Shown: positions 56,853-64,000 of the stretch, piece after piece
Position numbering within the stretch: position 1 is the stretch's first letter
Layout: each line of letters starts with the position of its first letter
Source: Salinicola endophyticus
GTDB lineage: Bacteria; Pseudomonadota; Gammaproteobacteria; Pseudomonadales; Halomonadaceae
Reading direction: 5' to 3'
Assembly: GCF_040536835.1 (NCBI RefSeq)
Contig: NZ_CP159578.1
Coordinates: forward strand, 4,216,001 to 4,280,000
DNA: 64,000 nucleotides
Notes under the pieces: generated by a model
Databases searched by the model: none
The model's input: the letters and a program-made list of their open reading frames with translations, nothing else
What the model was told of the DNA's origin: nothing
Translations under genes and position numbers: made by a program

Positions 56853-57596
56853 TCACCGGCTTGACCGGCATAATGCTTTATTATGCACCTTATCTATATA
56901 GAAGGCACCTGAATTATAGGCCACCCCTATTGCACTTGCTTCGGAGTACTTTGCCTTATCAAAATAAACAGACTCACCATCTACGCATATTTTAATCATC
57001 GCATCGCCTTTATAATTTTCGCTCCTGACGTAGGCCGCCACCCGATTTTGGAAATGTATTACTCCTTGATTATCTAGCACAGCAGTCGGAGAAAAGGACT
57101 TTATCGGTACTGTTTCGGATATCCATTTTGCTTGCTCTGGATAAAACATTATCTTTACGTTTACCGGCGAGCCGTCAGTAGGAACATCCAGGTACTTTTC
57201 AAAAACAAATGACGCTTCATTGTTATTATGAAATTCGAACCCCATTTTTTTCCAAAAAGGAATGGACGATTCGGGTTTACACTCGATGGAAACAGCAATT
57301 CTGCCACTGCTAATGGCACGTTGCATTGCATATTCTACTAGCTGCTTTCCAACGCCCTTCTTTCTAAGATCTTCACGAACCTCCAGTATGCCAAAATCGC
57401 CCCAGATGTAGGCGACCGGCTCATCCTCGAGAGTGGCCACGAAAAGCTGATGTTCGTCATGAACGCGCTGCGTTAAATTCCAATTGCATAAAAATGATCC
57501 ATACACCTCCCGGCGATCATGCTCTAAAAGCCATGAATATATTGTTGCGACATCATGGTCAGTAGCCAATCCAAATGACAAATTTGATTCTCTCAT
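56853..57596 (-). CDS. GNAT family acetyltransferase, cassette-borne
   Basis: 247 residues. The N-terminal 140 are a GNAT domain: FGILEVREDLRKKGVGKQLVEYAMQRA is motif A with the acetyl-CoA pyrophosphate loop (RKKGVGK). PFWKKMGFEFHNNNEASFVFEKYL is motif B with the final strand. The last 100 residues (VNVKIMFYPEQAKWISETVP onward) are an extra domain I do not recognise. Substrate unknown. It starts 31 bases after attC-like site 2. Its last codons run into attC-like sequence, as cassette genes often do. Confidence 0.75.
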   Translation of the reverse strand: MRESNLSFGLATDHDVATIYSWLLEHDRREVYGSFLCNWNLTQRVHDEHQLFVATLEDEPVAYIWGDFGILEVREDLRKKGVGKQLVEYAMQRAISSGRIAVSIECKPESSIPFWKKMGFEFHNNNEASFVFEKYLDVPTDGSPVNVKIMFYPEQAKWISETVPIKSFSPTAVLDNQGVIHFQNRVAAYVRSENYKGDAMIKICVDGESVYFDKAKYSEASAIGVAYNSGAFYIDKVHNKALCRSSR

Positions 57597-57626
57597 CTTC
57601 AGCCCTCGATGGTTCTGACATACACT

Positions 57627-57686
57627 GCATAACGCCCGTGGTAATGGGTACCAACGGAGCGCAGCGTAGTTGGCGTCCCGTTGACC
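57627..57686 (-). other. attC-like recombination site 2
   Basis: 60 bp from GCATAAC (minus strand GTTATGC) to GTTGACC, containing the stem CCAAC...GTTGG around GGAGCGCAGCGTA. The size is typical of short attC sites. A GAGCC-TTCG-GGCTC hairpin (57699-57714) sits next to it. Confidence 0.6.
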
Positions 57687-57765
57687 ACTTTGCTACTGAG
57701 AGCCTTCGGGCTCTATTTTAATTGTTGCCTCAAAGTCCCGGAACGCTTGCCGAGTTGCAGAAGCA

Positions 57766-58476
57766 TCAGAGATCACGCCAAGTTAATGAAGCAGCTCCAC
57801 ATTGCGAACCATTACTTTTACAGCGAGGATAGCCATTAAAGATGCTGAATTTTTCAAGTCGTTCCGGATTTGGGTAACTCGCTTGAAAAATCGCGCGCAA
57901 AACAGCTACTGGTGCTCCATGAGCATGCATAGACGCCAGATGGTAGACCAATGTATATTCATATTCTCAAGGCTCACCAAGCTCAGTCGCCCTATCGTGA
58001 ATCCTGGCCACTGCGAAATTGCCATACGACCGATTACACCCCCTTTTATCTTGATATCTGAAACGTTCTTGAAAACGCTTGGTAGCCTTATCGAAGTCGT
58101 CAATCTGGTGGCTGGCATCTGCTTTACTGAGTAACTTCCGGCATTCCATGACCGTATAGTTGCAGAAATCCCTTGACCGTTTTTCAGCGTCTATTCCGAC
58201 GCCATGAAGATTGAGTGATACCTCCCAGAGTTGGCGCACGACAGCGGCTGCCGCTTCATGATAAAACTGAGGCAGAAGAAAGCTGATTGCTTTGTAAAAA
58301 TTAAAAGCATAGATAAAAGATTGATTGACCAGAAGATCAGGCAAATCTTCGGGCACAATGTGCTCTGTGGTAGCGATAGCATCTCGAATAATCGCATAGT
58401 GCTCCAGGATCCGGTCCAAGGGCAGCTCCACAGAAATTTTTGGACTCCCTATAAACAGCGTTTCTTCCAAAGACAT
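57766..58476 (-). pseudogene. DUF5677-like gene split by an in-frame TGA
   Basis: Reading from the ATG at 58476 (MSLEETLFIGSPKISVELPL) the protein runs about 169 residues to a TGA at 57967-57969. The same frame then stays open to 57766, giving a further 66 or so residues. The join ELGEP-stop-EYEYTLVYHLASMHAHGAP looks like one continuous domain: proteins of the DUF5677 type, as I recall them, end with a Tyr-rich helix and a His-Gly/Ser-Pro motif just there. The upstream part AAAVVRQLWEVSLNLHGV fits the family's R-x-LWE helix. Best explained as a nonsense mutation; a deliberate stop or a sequencing error is possible. Sits between attC-like sites 2 and 3. Confidence 0.6.
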
Positions 58477-58496
58477 TGCCCGACCTACCTTCTCAG

Positions 58497-58570
58497 TAAT
58501 GCCTGCCGTCACCGAAGGAAAAACTGAAGAGAAGCGCTGATATTGGCATCAGGTGTACGGCCTGGTTATA
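58497..58570 (-). other. attC-like recombination site 3
   Basis: The left arm TAATGCCTGCCGTCACC is nearly complementary to the right arm GGTGTACGGCCTGGTTA, with an extrahelical mismatch pattern. The core at the right end is GTTATAT. It precedes the split gene's start. Confidence 0.55.
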
Positions 58571-58574
58571 TGTT

Positions 58575-58715
58575 CTATCGGTCATCACCGGACTCACTTT
58601 CATCTATTTTTTCGACCAAGCCCTGTAGCTCTTTAGCAACATCACCACAACCTCGGATAGTAATTCGGTGTCCTTTATAGTCAACCGTGATCTCTTTCTG
58701 AGGGCGAGTCTTGAG
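58575..58715 (-). pseudogene. Headless gene fragment in the cassette array
   Basis: An open stretch of 46 codons bounded upstream by TAA (58716-58718) and ending in TAG at 58575, with no ATG, GTG or well-placed TTG. The translation contains KEITVDYKGHRITIRGCGDV, which reads like real protein. It appears to be the 3' end of a cassette gene whose start was lost by recombination. Family unknown. Confidence 0.45.
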
Positions 58716-58743
58716 TTATTCGATTATCAGTGGGGCGCAATGT

Positions 58744-58986
58744 TTAGAAGGAATCCGGCAAAAGTGATGGCCGCAGGTATAAAAACCCCAAGATCAAGTC
58801 ACTGGCAATCTGAGCGGAAGAGCTATTAGCACGAAATCCCGAGGTCATGAGTTTTGACTTTTTCTCATCATGAAATTCGCACTCGTGCATCAGTTGATTG
58901 ACAACTTCTGCTTGCCCCTTTTCATCGGTTAGCTTCCATCGATCAACGTCATACAGCGAGACCGCAAATCTGTTCTCCATGGCCAT
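58744..58986 (-). CDS. Small cassette gene, hypothetical protein
   Basis: 80 residues. Begins seven codons after attC-like site 4; ATGs at 58986 and 58980 are both possible. It contains RFAVSLYDVDRWKLTDEKGQ and a C-terminal hydrophobic patch (SDLILGFLYLRP). No family recognised. Its stop TAA lies in a TCTAAAC context that may be the remaining half of an attC site, after which comes the headless fragment. Confidence 0.5.
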   Translation of the reverse strand: MAMENRFAVSLYDVDRWKLTDEKGQAEVVNQLMHECEFHDEKKSKLMTSGFRANSSSAQIASDLILGFLYLRPSLLPDSF

Positions 58987-58995
58987 TTCTCACTC

Positions 58996-59079
58996 ATATA
59001 ACGCTTGCAGCATGCGCGCCCATGAAATGGAGCCGGAGGCGCAATGTAATGGACGTCACCGTGCATGCACTGGTTAGGC
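58996..59079 (-). other. attC-like recombination site 4
   Basis: 84 bp from ATATAAC to GTTAGGC, the latter matching the core-site consensus GTTRRRY exactly. Inner arms GCATGCGCG and CGTGCATGC pair. The preceding gene's stop TAA is inside GCCTAAC on the minus strand, the classic cassette arrangement. Confidence 0.7.
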
Positions 59080-59412
59080 AAACCCAGGCTCATTGAAGAC
59101 ACGAAAGCGATAAACATGCACAGGCCCTTGAGTCTTTCCACCCCAGAGGAGCAAGCCACCGATTTTCTGATTAGGTGATACAAAAGACCCTAGTTTCTCA
59201 TTAATATCCTTTGCCAAGTCCAAATACTCTTCAGCAGTTAATGCGACAGCATCTTGGCCAGGCAAAGATAGCATTAGAAGCTCTTTGTTCTGACGAGAGT
59301 AGGCCAACGCTGACGGGGGGGAATTGCCCCACTCAAAAACTTCATATCTCCCAGCCTCGGATCTACCAAGGCCATCCCTTAAAGCATGCTTTATTTCGTC
59401 GATTAAATCCAC
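59074..59412 (-). CDS. Hypothetical cassette protein
   Basis: 112 residues. Soluble, acidic, with SALAYSRQNKELLMLSLPGQ followed by TAEEYLDLAKDINEKLGSF and a C-terminal strand-rich part (GGLLLWGGKTQGPVHVYRF). No family recognised and no catalytic motif evident. It has attC-like sites on both sides (59430-59511 upstream, 58996-59079 downstream), so it is the clearest intact cassette in the array. The start at 59412 lies 18 bases from the GCCTAAC core. Confidence 0.62.
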   Translation of the reverse strand: MDLIDEIKHALRDGLGRSEAGRYEVFEWGNSPPSALAYSRQNKELLMLSLPGQDAVALTAEEYLDLAKDINEKLGSFVSPNQKIGGLLLWGGKTQGPVHVYRFRVFNEPGFA

Positions 59413-59429
59413 GAGTCCTCCATCATTTT

Positions 59430-59511
59430 GCCTAACGCCCGCAGCATGCGCGACTTTATAATAAGGCGCAGCCGCAATGGAAAAGACGTCGCCATGTCAG
59501 CGATTTTTAGC
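59430..59511 (-). other. attC-like recombination site 5
   Basis: 82 bp starting GCCTAAC (59430-59436, minus strand GTTAGGC, consensus). The arms GCAGCATGCGCGAC and GTCGCCATGTCAGC pair. The other core is degenerate (GCTAAAA on the minus strand) and contains the upstream gene's stop codon. Confidence 0.62.
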
Positions 59512-60037
59512 GACTTGGTTCACGCCACACATTTGGCATGCGTTTCCCCGCTAGCCAATCCTCGTAGGAAAGCATTCGCTCCCATGACTCTTCATTACTC
59601 ATTCTGACAATATTCCTGTCATTTTCATCTTGCTGCTTCGCGAACAGCCGCGATCTCTGAGTAAAGCCTTTCCTGATTTTTATCGGTCGATCTTCATACT
59701 CTTTTGAAGCATTAGAATCTGGTAAGAAGAGCACCTTTTTCTCACCATCTGTATTGAAGGTTGGATCGATTAGAGCGCCGTCTTTCTTCCAAATGACGTG
59801 GCGCTCGGCTTCAATATATTTGTTTTTCTTATACCAAATTTTATAGCCAATAACTTTCTTCCCTCCATCTTTCTCAATAAGTCGACCCACATTCATTTCG
59901 CAGCAACTTTGCCGGCACCATGGCTCAGGGTGAACTTCAACATATACCGGAGTCTCACTGCTCAGGCTCCTACAAAATGAAGCTACTTTCTGGTCTATTG
60001 ATTCAGGTGTAGTAAGAGATTTTCCATCAAGTTGCAC
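59507..60037 (-). CDS. Cassette protein with possible Cys-His-Asp hydrolase-like arrangement
   Basis: 176 residues from a GTG at 60037 with GAGAGGA eight bases upstream. The frame reaches up to 60148, but that part is translated attC sequence. The order of residues is notable: a Cys-rich segment EPWCRQSCCEMNVG, then ERHVIW, then GALIDPTFN, then FLPDSN. This Cys...His...Asp spacing recalls papain/transglutaminase-like folds, but no family is recognised with certainty. The C-terminus is charged. Bounded by attC-like sites 5 and 6. Confidence 0.6.
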   Translation of the reverse strand: MQLDGKSLTTPESIDQKVASFCRSLSSETPVYVEVHPEPWCRQSCCEMNVGRLIEKDGGKKVIGYKIWYKKNKYIEAERHVIWKKDGALIDPTFNTDGEKKVLFLPDSNASKEYEDRPIKIRKGFTQRSRLFAKQQDENDRNIVRMSNEESWERMLSYEDWLAGKRMPNVWREPSR

Positions 60038-60052
60038 GAAGCTATTCCTCTC

Positions 60053-60128
60053 GCTAACGCTGCCATCACCGGTGACAAAACCAGCACGAAACAGAGGTTT
60101 TGGCATCTGATGCATGGCCTGGTTAATT
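60053..60128 (-). other. attC-like recombination site 6
   Basis: Runs from GCTAAC (60053) to GTTAATT (60122-60128). The left arm TAACGCTGCCATCACC pairs with the right arm GATGCATGGCCTGGTTA. The right arm shares GGCCTGGTTA with site 3, so the two cassettes carry related sites. The NYN gene's TAA overlaps its end. Confidence 0.6.
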
Positions 60129-60919
60129 ATGTTCGTTTTTGATGACAAGGATTACAACACGGTTGCGCTCTTGTAGGAATAGGAGCTGGGCGCGAGAACA
60201 CCTTGTTGCAATGTACGCATGAATAGACGTTACACCCTTCCAATATCTCTTCCGCTTTTCGCTCTAAGAAGAACGGCTCAATAGAATAATCAAAATCTGC
60301 AAGTGCGTAGGATGTTTGCCTTGATTCTGACTTAAGTTGATCCGGATGAGTTGTTGCAACAAAAACATTATTTGAATATTCAGGATACGCAACCCTGATT
60401 GCAGGGAGTATGTCAGCATCACCGGTGATGATTACATGTACATTCTCTGGTTGCGTGATAGCCGACTTCACAAGCAAAGCAACAACGGTGGTGTCTACTT
60501 GTTTTTCCTGAAATTTATGTCCTTTGAGATTCTCAATCATCCAGCCCTTCAGCCGAGGACGGAAGATAGCATCCTCAAGAAAACCGGCATCGATAGCCCT
60601 TTGGGTGAAGACATCCCTTGCTCCGGTGCTTCTCCGAACATTATCGATATCGGCGGGTGAGATATTGTCGCGCTCATTTGGCCATTCGTCTAAGTCATCG
60701 GGAAGATCAAAAATGCTGGTAGAAAAAAAGAGATTCCCGAGCTCTGCACACCCGCCTTCCGCATGTTTATTTGCATGCTTCAGCATGCGAGTCGACAAGC
60801 TTTTTAAAATCAAGTTTGAACAAACGGTCCGGGTATTCGAGCCGGTATGCTAGCGCCCTCTCTGGGGCACAAGCCTTAAAAAGCCATGATCCATCTACAA
60901 ATACGTTTAATTTTGACAA
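60127..60919 (-). pseudogene. Frameshifted NYN-domain (LabA-like) RNase gene with C-terminal zinc-ribbon-like tail
   Basis: The true start is a TTG at 60919 with GGAG six bases upstream. The first frame begins MSKLNVFVDGSWLFKACAPE, the NYN strand-1 motif with its catalytic aspartate, and runs into TAA at 60767-60769. The next frame resumes near 60785 (LLKHANKHAEGGCAELGN) and carries the rest, including VIITGDADILPAIRVAYP, the second acidic active-site motif. It ends with four cysteines (CVHCNKVF...CCNPCH) resembling a zinc ribbon. A single extra base in CATGCTG near 60785 explains the break. NYN domains are PIN-like metal-dependent RNases. Probably inactive unless the shift is a sequencing error. 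Confidence 0.72.
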
Positions 60920-61002
60920 AACATACTCCTTTTCAATTAACAGGTGTCAGATAGCCCGCTCGCTTTGCAACTTGAAAAAGCTCACACGTTTTGCTCGCTC
61001 CG

Positions 61003-61053
61003 ATATAACTGTGCATAGACACAGTCGTGTGGCGTTGGGTCGTCCGGTTAGCT
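61003..61053 (-). other. attC-like recombination site 7
   Basis: 51 bp from ATATAAC to GTTAGCT with a TGTGCATAGACACA stem-like interior. It is 84 bases before the NYN gene's TTG start and marks the outer edge of the array. Shorter than usual, so less certain. Confidence 0.42.
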
Positions 61054-61202
61054 ATTGAGGAAGGCCGCCACGCTACCGCCAGCCATGGAGGATGACGATG
61101 GTTACCATCATCCCAGCGCGGCTGTCCCTTGTGAGCTTGTGACGCTGTAAGCCATCTCTTGTGCTGTTCTACGCACAGTAACCAAGCATTACATTAGAGA
61201 CA

Positions 61203-61233
61203 ACGCCACGAAAGGATTAATCAATCGTGGCGT
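61203..61233. terminator. Hairpin between liuR and the cassette block
   Basis: ACGCCACGA and TCGTGGCGT form a nine-base stem around a 13-base AT-rich loop. It is downstream of liuR on the minus strand. The rest of 61054-61321 shows another small palindrome (GATGGTTACCATC near 61094) and no gene. Confidence 0.45.
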
Positions 61234-61321
61234 CAGAGGGAGAGGCGCTGGTGCGTTGGAAACCGAAGATTATTTAGGAGACGGGGGCACTTTACGCTTG
61301 GCATAACGAGAGCGGCCAGGT

Positions 61322-61726
61322 TCAAGAACGCTCGGATGCCTTCAATTCACCTAGTGCACTCTGGCACCGCGCTTCGACCTGATCGAGTTCGCGCTGCATG
61401 GCGCGGATGTCTTCCAGCTGGCGTTCGAGGTTGGCGCGCTTGTCGGCGAGGATTTCGAGCATGCGTTCGAGCTGGCGCACGCTGCCGTGGTTGCGGTCGT
61501 CGTAGAGATCGAGCACTTCGCGTATCTCGATCAACGAGAAGCCGAGCCGTTTGCCACGCAGGGCGAGTTTGAGGCGCACGCGGTCCTTGTCGCGGTAGAC
61601 GCGGGTCTTGCCCCGGCGCTCGGGGGAGAGCAGGCCTTCCTGCTCGTAGAAGCGGATGGTGCGGGTGGTAACGTCGAACTGCTGCGCGAGTTCGCCAATG
61701 GCGTAGGTTGGGCCGGACACGGGCAT
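61322..61726 (-). CDS. liuR: MerR-family regulator of leucine/isovalerate catabolism
   Basis: 134 residues. The winged helix-turn-helix YAIGELAQQFDVTTRTIRFYEQEGLLSPERRGKTRVY is the MerR DNA-binding domain. A dimerisation helix with LERMLEILADKRANLERQLEDI follows. The effector region is very short, as in LiuR. It contains no cysteine cluster, so a metal sensor is unlikely. Recognised as LiuR mainly because TTGACGTTAACGTCAA-like palindromes precede the liu, bkd and permease operons and also this gene. LiuR homologues regulate leucine, isovalerate and fatty acid catabolism in proteobacteria. The cassette array separates it from liuE. Confidence 0.87.
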   Translation of the reverse strand: MPVSGPTYAIGELAQQFDVTTRTIRFYEQEGLLSPERRGKTRVYRDKDRVRLKLALRGKRLGFSLIEIREVLDLYDDRNHGSVRQLERMLEILADKRANLERQLEDIRAMQRELDQVEARCQSALGELKASERS

Positions 61727-61761
61727 TGCCTGTTGTTAACTTTTCTTCACCCTACCGGGAT

Positions 61762-61777
61762 TTGACCTTAACGTGAA
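61762..61777. promoter_or_regulatory. Degenerate LiuR-like operator upstream of liuR
   Basis: TTGACCTTAACGTGAA, differing at two positions from the perfect operator at 48254. It lies 36 bases before the liuR start and suggests autoregulation. Confidence 0.6.
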
Positions 61778-61828
61778 GATCAACCAAGGCAGGGTGTGCC
61801 GCCGGTGTTTCTAGCGGGGGGATACCAC

Positions 61829-62701
61829 TCAGAACAGGGATTCCTGCCGGTCACCGGCAAACTCGGCCAGCGGGGGTAGCGCAACCCGCTCGGCGAGCCG
61901 GCTGTAGCACTGGCGCGCCAGCTCCGGCGCCTGGCGATTATCCGGCGTATGCACAAAGAGAAAAGGGGTTTTCCCCTGTTTTATCCACAGGCTAAGCCGT
62001 TCTATCCACGGCGCGAAGCGCGCTGCGTTGATCGCTTCATCGAAGTGTCCGATGAAGCGCACGACAGGGTTGACCGCCGTGGAGAGCACGTGTAGTGGGA
62101 CTTTCGGCTTTTCGCCTTGAGCGGCTGCGAGCTTTTTGTCAAGCCCCGCGGGTGTGGCAAATAGCGCGCGAACGTCGAGCATCACGCGATCCACGTCTTG
62201 ACTTATCAACAAGCGGTTGAGTGACTGTTCCGCCAACCCCTTGTGGAAAAATTCAAGCTCCCGCACTTCCACTGCGCAGGGCAGGCCCGGCGGCCAGCGC
62301 GAGAGTAGCTGCGCCAGCGCCGGCAGCTCGGCGTGGCCGAAATCCCGCGGTAGTTGCACCATCAGCGGGCCGAGCCGATCCGCCAGCGGGCCGAGGCCCT
62401 CTACGAAGCGGGCGAACTCGTCGTCGATCTCTCGCAGGCGCTTGGCGTGGGTAAGCTGGCCCGGCAGCTTGAAGCAGAAGCGAAAGGTCGAAGGCGCCTG
62501 CGCGGCCCAGGCGGCGATGGTCTCCGCCTTGGGCAGGCCGCTGTAGAAGGTGGTGTTGCCCTCCACCGCGTTGAACACTCGGGCGTAGTCGGCCAGGCCG
62601 GCGTCACCGTGGGCCGGCAGCAGGCTGCCGCGCCAGTCGTTGTTGGCCCACATCGCCATGCCCAGGTAGAGCGGCGGCTGGGGTGTCTCCGCAAGGGTCA
62701 T
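61829..62701 (-). CDS. DUF72 (YecE-like) protein
   Basis: 290 residues with the DUF72 TIM-barrel-like layout. It starts LYLGMAMWANNDWRGSLLP; the AVEGNTTFYSGLPKAETIAAW block and FRFCFKLPGQLTHAKRL are the family hallmarks. PLMVQLPRDFGH and CAVEVREL follow. The biochemical function of DUF72 is not established. Its start is three bases after the pdxY stop, so the two genes form an operon. Confidence 0.88.
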   Translation of the reverse strand: MTLAETPQPPLYLGMAMWANNDWRGSLLPAHGDAGLADYARVFNAVEGNTTFYSGLPKAETIAAWAAQAPSTFRFCFKLPGQLTHAKRLREIDDEFARFVEGLGPLADRLGPLMVQLPRDFGHAELPALAQLLSRWPPGLPCAVEVRELEFFHKGLAEQSLNRLLISQDVDRVMLDVRALFATPAGLDKKLAAAQGEKPKVPLHVLSTAVNPVVRFIGHFDEAINAARFAPWIERLSLWIKQGKTPFLFVHTPDNRQAPELARQCYSRLAERVALPPLAEFAGDRQESLF

Positions 62702-62704
62702 CGG

Positions 62705-63577
62705 TCAGCGCAGGCGCTCGGCGTGCAGGGTCACCCTCGGCGAGACGATATCGTGCTGGGCGCTGATCATCGCCAGTTCGCGGGTGCCGGCGCGGCGGGT
62801 GTGTTCGAATAGCATCTGCACCGCGGCGGCGGTCTGCTCCAGCGCCCGCGCCGGGCCTTCGTCGCCGAGCCCGGCGCGCAGGCTCTGAGCCAGGAACATG
62901 GCGGCGGTGAAGTCACCCGCACCGTTGGGCGGAATGGCGAAGTCTACCTTGGGCGTGGCGATGCGCCAGCTGCCGCCGGCGGCATCCACCAGCATGCCGA
63001 TATGGCCGGCGTCGTCGTCCGCCACCTCGAGCGAGGTGACCAGCACCACCCGCGGGCCCTGGGCCCGCAGCGCCGCGGTGGCGGCGAGGGCGTCTTTCAG
63101 GGTGTGAATCTCGCGCCCGGAGAGGAAGCCGAGTTCGAACTGGTTGGGGGTGACGATATCGGCGCGGCGGATGGCGTGGTCGCGCATCCACTCGGGGATA
63201 CCTTCGCGCACGAAGAAGCCGCGGCCGACATCGCCCATCACCGGGTCGCAGCAGTAGAGCGCCTCGGGGTTGGCCTGCTTGACCCGGTCGACGCTGTCGA
63301 GCACCGCACGGCCGATGCCTTCGTCGCCCATGTAGCCGGAGAGCACCGCATCCACGCCGCCCAGACCGACCAGCGATTCGACCCCGTCGAGCACATTCCG
63401 CAGGTGAGCGGGCGAGAACACCTCGCCGGTGAAGGCGCCGTAGCCGGTGTGGTTGGAGAACTGGACCGTGTTGATGGCGGTGACTTCCAGCCCCAGCCGC
63501 TGCAGCGGGAAGACCGCGGCGCGGTTGCCGACATAGCCGTAGGCGACGTGGCTCTGGATGGAGATGACATGGGTCAT
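62705..63577 (-). CDS. pdxY: Pyridoxal kinase
   Basis: 290 residues from the ATG at 63577 ([20 protein letters not shown]); 17 upstream residues in frame are not conserved. It is a ribokinase-fold kinase of the vitamin B6 salvage pathway that phosphorylates pyridoxal. [41 protein letters not shown] and the anion-hole [15 protein letters not shown] are all present, including the catalytic aspartate in GAGD. It precedes the DUF72 gene by three bases. Confidence 0.94.
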   Translation of the reverse strand: MTHVISIQSHVAYGYVGNRAAVFPLQRLGLEVTAINTVQFSNHTGYGAFTGEVFSPAHLRNVLDGVESLVGLGGVDAVLSGYMGDEGIGRAVLDSVDRVKQANPEALYCCDPVMGDVGRGFFVREGIPEWMRDHAIRRADIVTPNQFELGFLSGREIHTLKDALAATAALRAQGPRVVLVTSLEVADDDAGHIGMLVDAAGGSWRIATPKVDFAIPPNGAGDFTAAMFLAQSLRAGLGDEGPARALEQTAAAVQMLFEHTRRAGTRELAMISAQHDIVSPRVTLHAERLR

Positions 63578-63704
63578 GGGGCGTTCCTGCCGCGGGAAAA
63601 AGCACAGTGTAATGCCGCAGCCGAGCAAGGGGCAGGGTCATGCCTGGGCACGGCGGCGTCTCGACGCTGGCAGGCGGTGGCGATATGCTCGCGGGTTGGC
63701 GACT

Positions 63705-63848
63705 TAGGCACTGTCTGAAAAGTACTGCGCTCGCCCATGCGGTGTTAAAAATCGGCTCAGAATGCTCATTTACACCCTGTAAACTCCGCGTTTTCGCCGC
63801 TTTTTGCCTTGCCTGGCCTTCGCTCGTCGACTTTTCAAACAGCACCTA
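63705..63848. repeat. Palindromic TA-flanked repeat, copy 6
   Basis: Ends TAGGCACTGTCTGAAAAGT and ACTTTTCAAACAGCACCTA are close relatives of copy 3, in the opposite orientation. The core TTAAAAATCGGC...CATTTACACCCTGTAAACTCC is intact. Upstream of pdxY. Confidence 0.87.
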
Positions 63849-63920
63849 GGCCCCGCCGCGCCGCCACCTTACCGTGTTCAAGGATCGAAACCGTATGCTG
63901 TCAGCCGAGCGCGCCGCCGC

Positions 63921-64000
63921 TTATCCTTCCGCGTTGTCTTTACCCGCGTCGTCTTCCCCCGCGCTGTCTTTTTCCGCGTCGTCTTGCCCGCTATCGGCGT
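63921..64000 (-). CDS. C-terminal end of an unidentified acidic protein, cut by window edge
   Basis: A minus-strand open frame enters at base 64000 and ends in TAA at 63921-63923. The tail reads as acidic repeats (QDDAEKDSAGEDDAGKDNAE), a plausible disordered C-terminus. The opposite strand also has an open frame from 63894, but its Ser/Pro/Ala composition looks like an antisense artefact. No function can be given. Confidence 0.45.
   Translation of the reverse strand, partial: ADSGQDDAEKDSAGEDDAGKDNAEG

Noticed and set aside
56834..56880. Additional attC site between the GNAT and membrane-protein genes
   Set aside because: Only about 40 bp with one fair core (GTTATGA); kept as a possible remnant, not listed as a feature.
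56303..61053. CRISPR array
   Set aside because: Spacing between attC-like sites is hundreds of bases, repeats are not identical, and coding genes lie between them.
56303..61053. Prophage or genomic island with its own integrase
   Set aside because: No integrase, phage structural gene or flanking tRNA was found in the window.
63894..64000. Plus-strand gene start at the right edge
   Set aside because: Ser/Ala/Pro-rich translation without a ribosome site; the minus-strand acidic tail is the better reading.

Overview
This is a high-GC gammaproteobacterial chromosome segment. Gene content (ubiA-phoB-phoR, HexR, a LiuR-controlled leucine/isovalerate cluster, imuA-imuB-dnaE2, CysZ, PhoU) and protein style suggest a Halomonadaceae-like (Halomonas/Salinicola-type) organism or a close pseudomonad relative. 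That assignment is inference from familiarity, not a search. No rRNA, tRNA, CRISPR array, phage or complete IS was seen.

Left part (1-5.2 kb, minus strand): a probable amine-assimilation operon made of an ethanolamine-type APC permease, a glutamine-synthetase-like ligase, an aldehyde dehydrogenase and an iron-dependent alcohol dehydrogenase cut by the window edge. Together they fit a gamma-glutamylated route for ethanolamine or a similar amino alcohol. From 5.5 to 19.4 kb lie housekeeping genes: ubiA; phoB-phoR behind a Pho box; a chemoreceptor behind a sigma-28-like promoter; an M23 peptidase; a siderophore-interacting protein; Mn-type SOD; a ZIP transporter; cysZ; phoU; uvrD; yhcB/zapG. At 19.8-25.1 kb is the SOS mutagenesis cassette imuA-imuB-dnaE2 with a perfect LexA box. 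Then come hexR, a small conserved protein and an NSS-type sodium symporter.

Central part (28.7-55.2 kb): a large branched-chain amino acid catabolic region. It holds a bkd operon (E1 alpha, E1 beta, E2) that ends in a Hanks-type protein kinase, a valine/isoleucine beta-oxidation set (acyl-CoA dehydrogenase, hydratase, 3-hydroxyisobutyryl-CoA hydrolase, SDR, thiolase, three acyl-CoA ligases, thioesterase), a GntP-type permease operon, and the leucine operon liuA-B-C-D-E. Four copies of a TTGACGTTAACGTCAA-like palindrome lie upstream of these units and of a MerR-type regulator (liuR, 61.3-61.7 kb). They tie the region into one regulon.

Accessory part (about 55.9-61.1 kb): a clearly AT-richer block of small minus-strand genes separated by attC-like hairpin sites, with no integrase in view. 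It looks like a CALIN (integron cassette cluster lacking an integrase) between the leucine operon and its regulator. At least two of its genes are broken (one frameshift, one in-frame stop) and one is a headless fragment. The right edge has DUF72, pdxY and the acidic tail of an incomplete gene.

Throughout the window there is a family of roughly 120-200 bp palindromic repeats, most flanked by TA and sharing a core hairpin. There are six clear copies, one divergent copy, one solo terminal repeat and one internally deleted copy. They lie only between genes, one of them inside the leucine operon. They look like miniature transposable elements.
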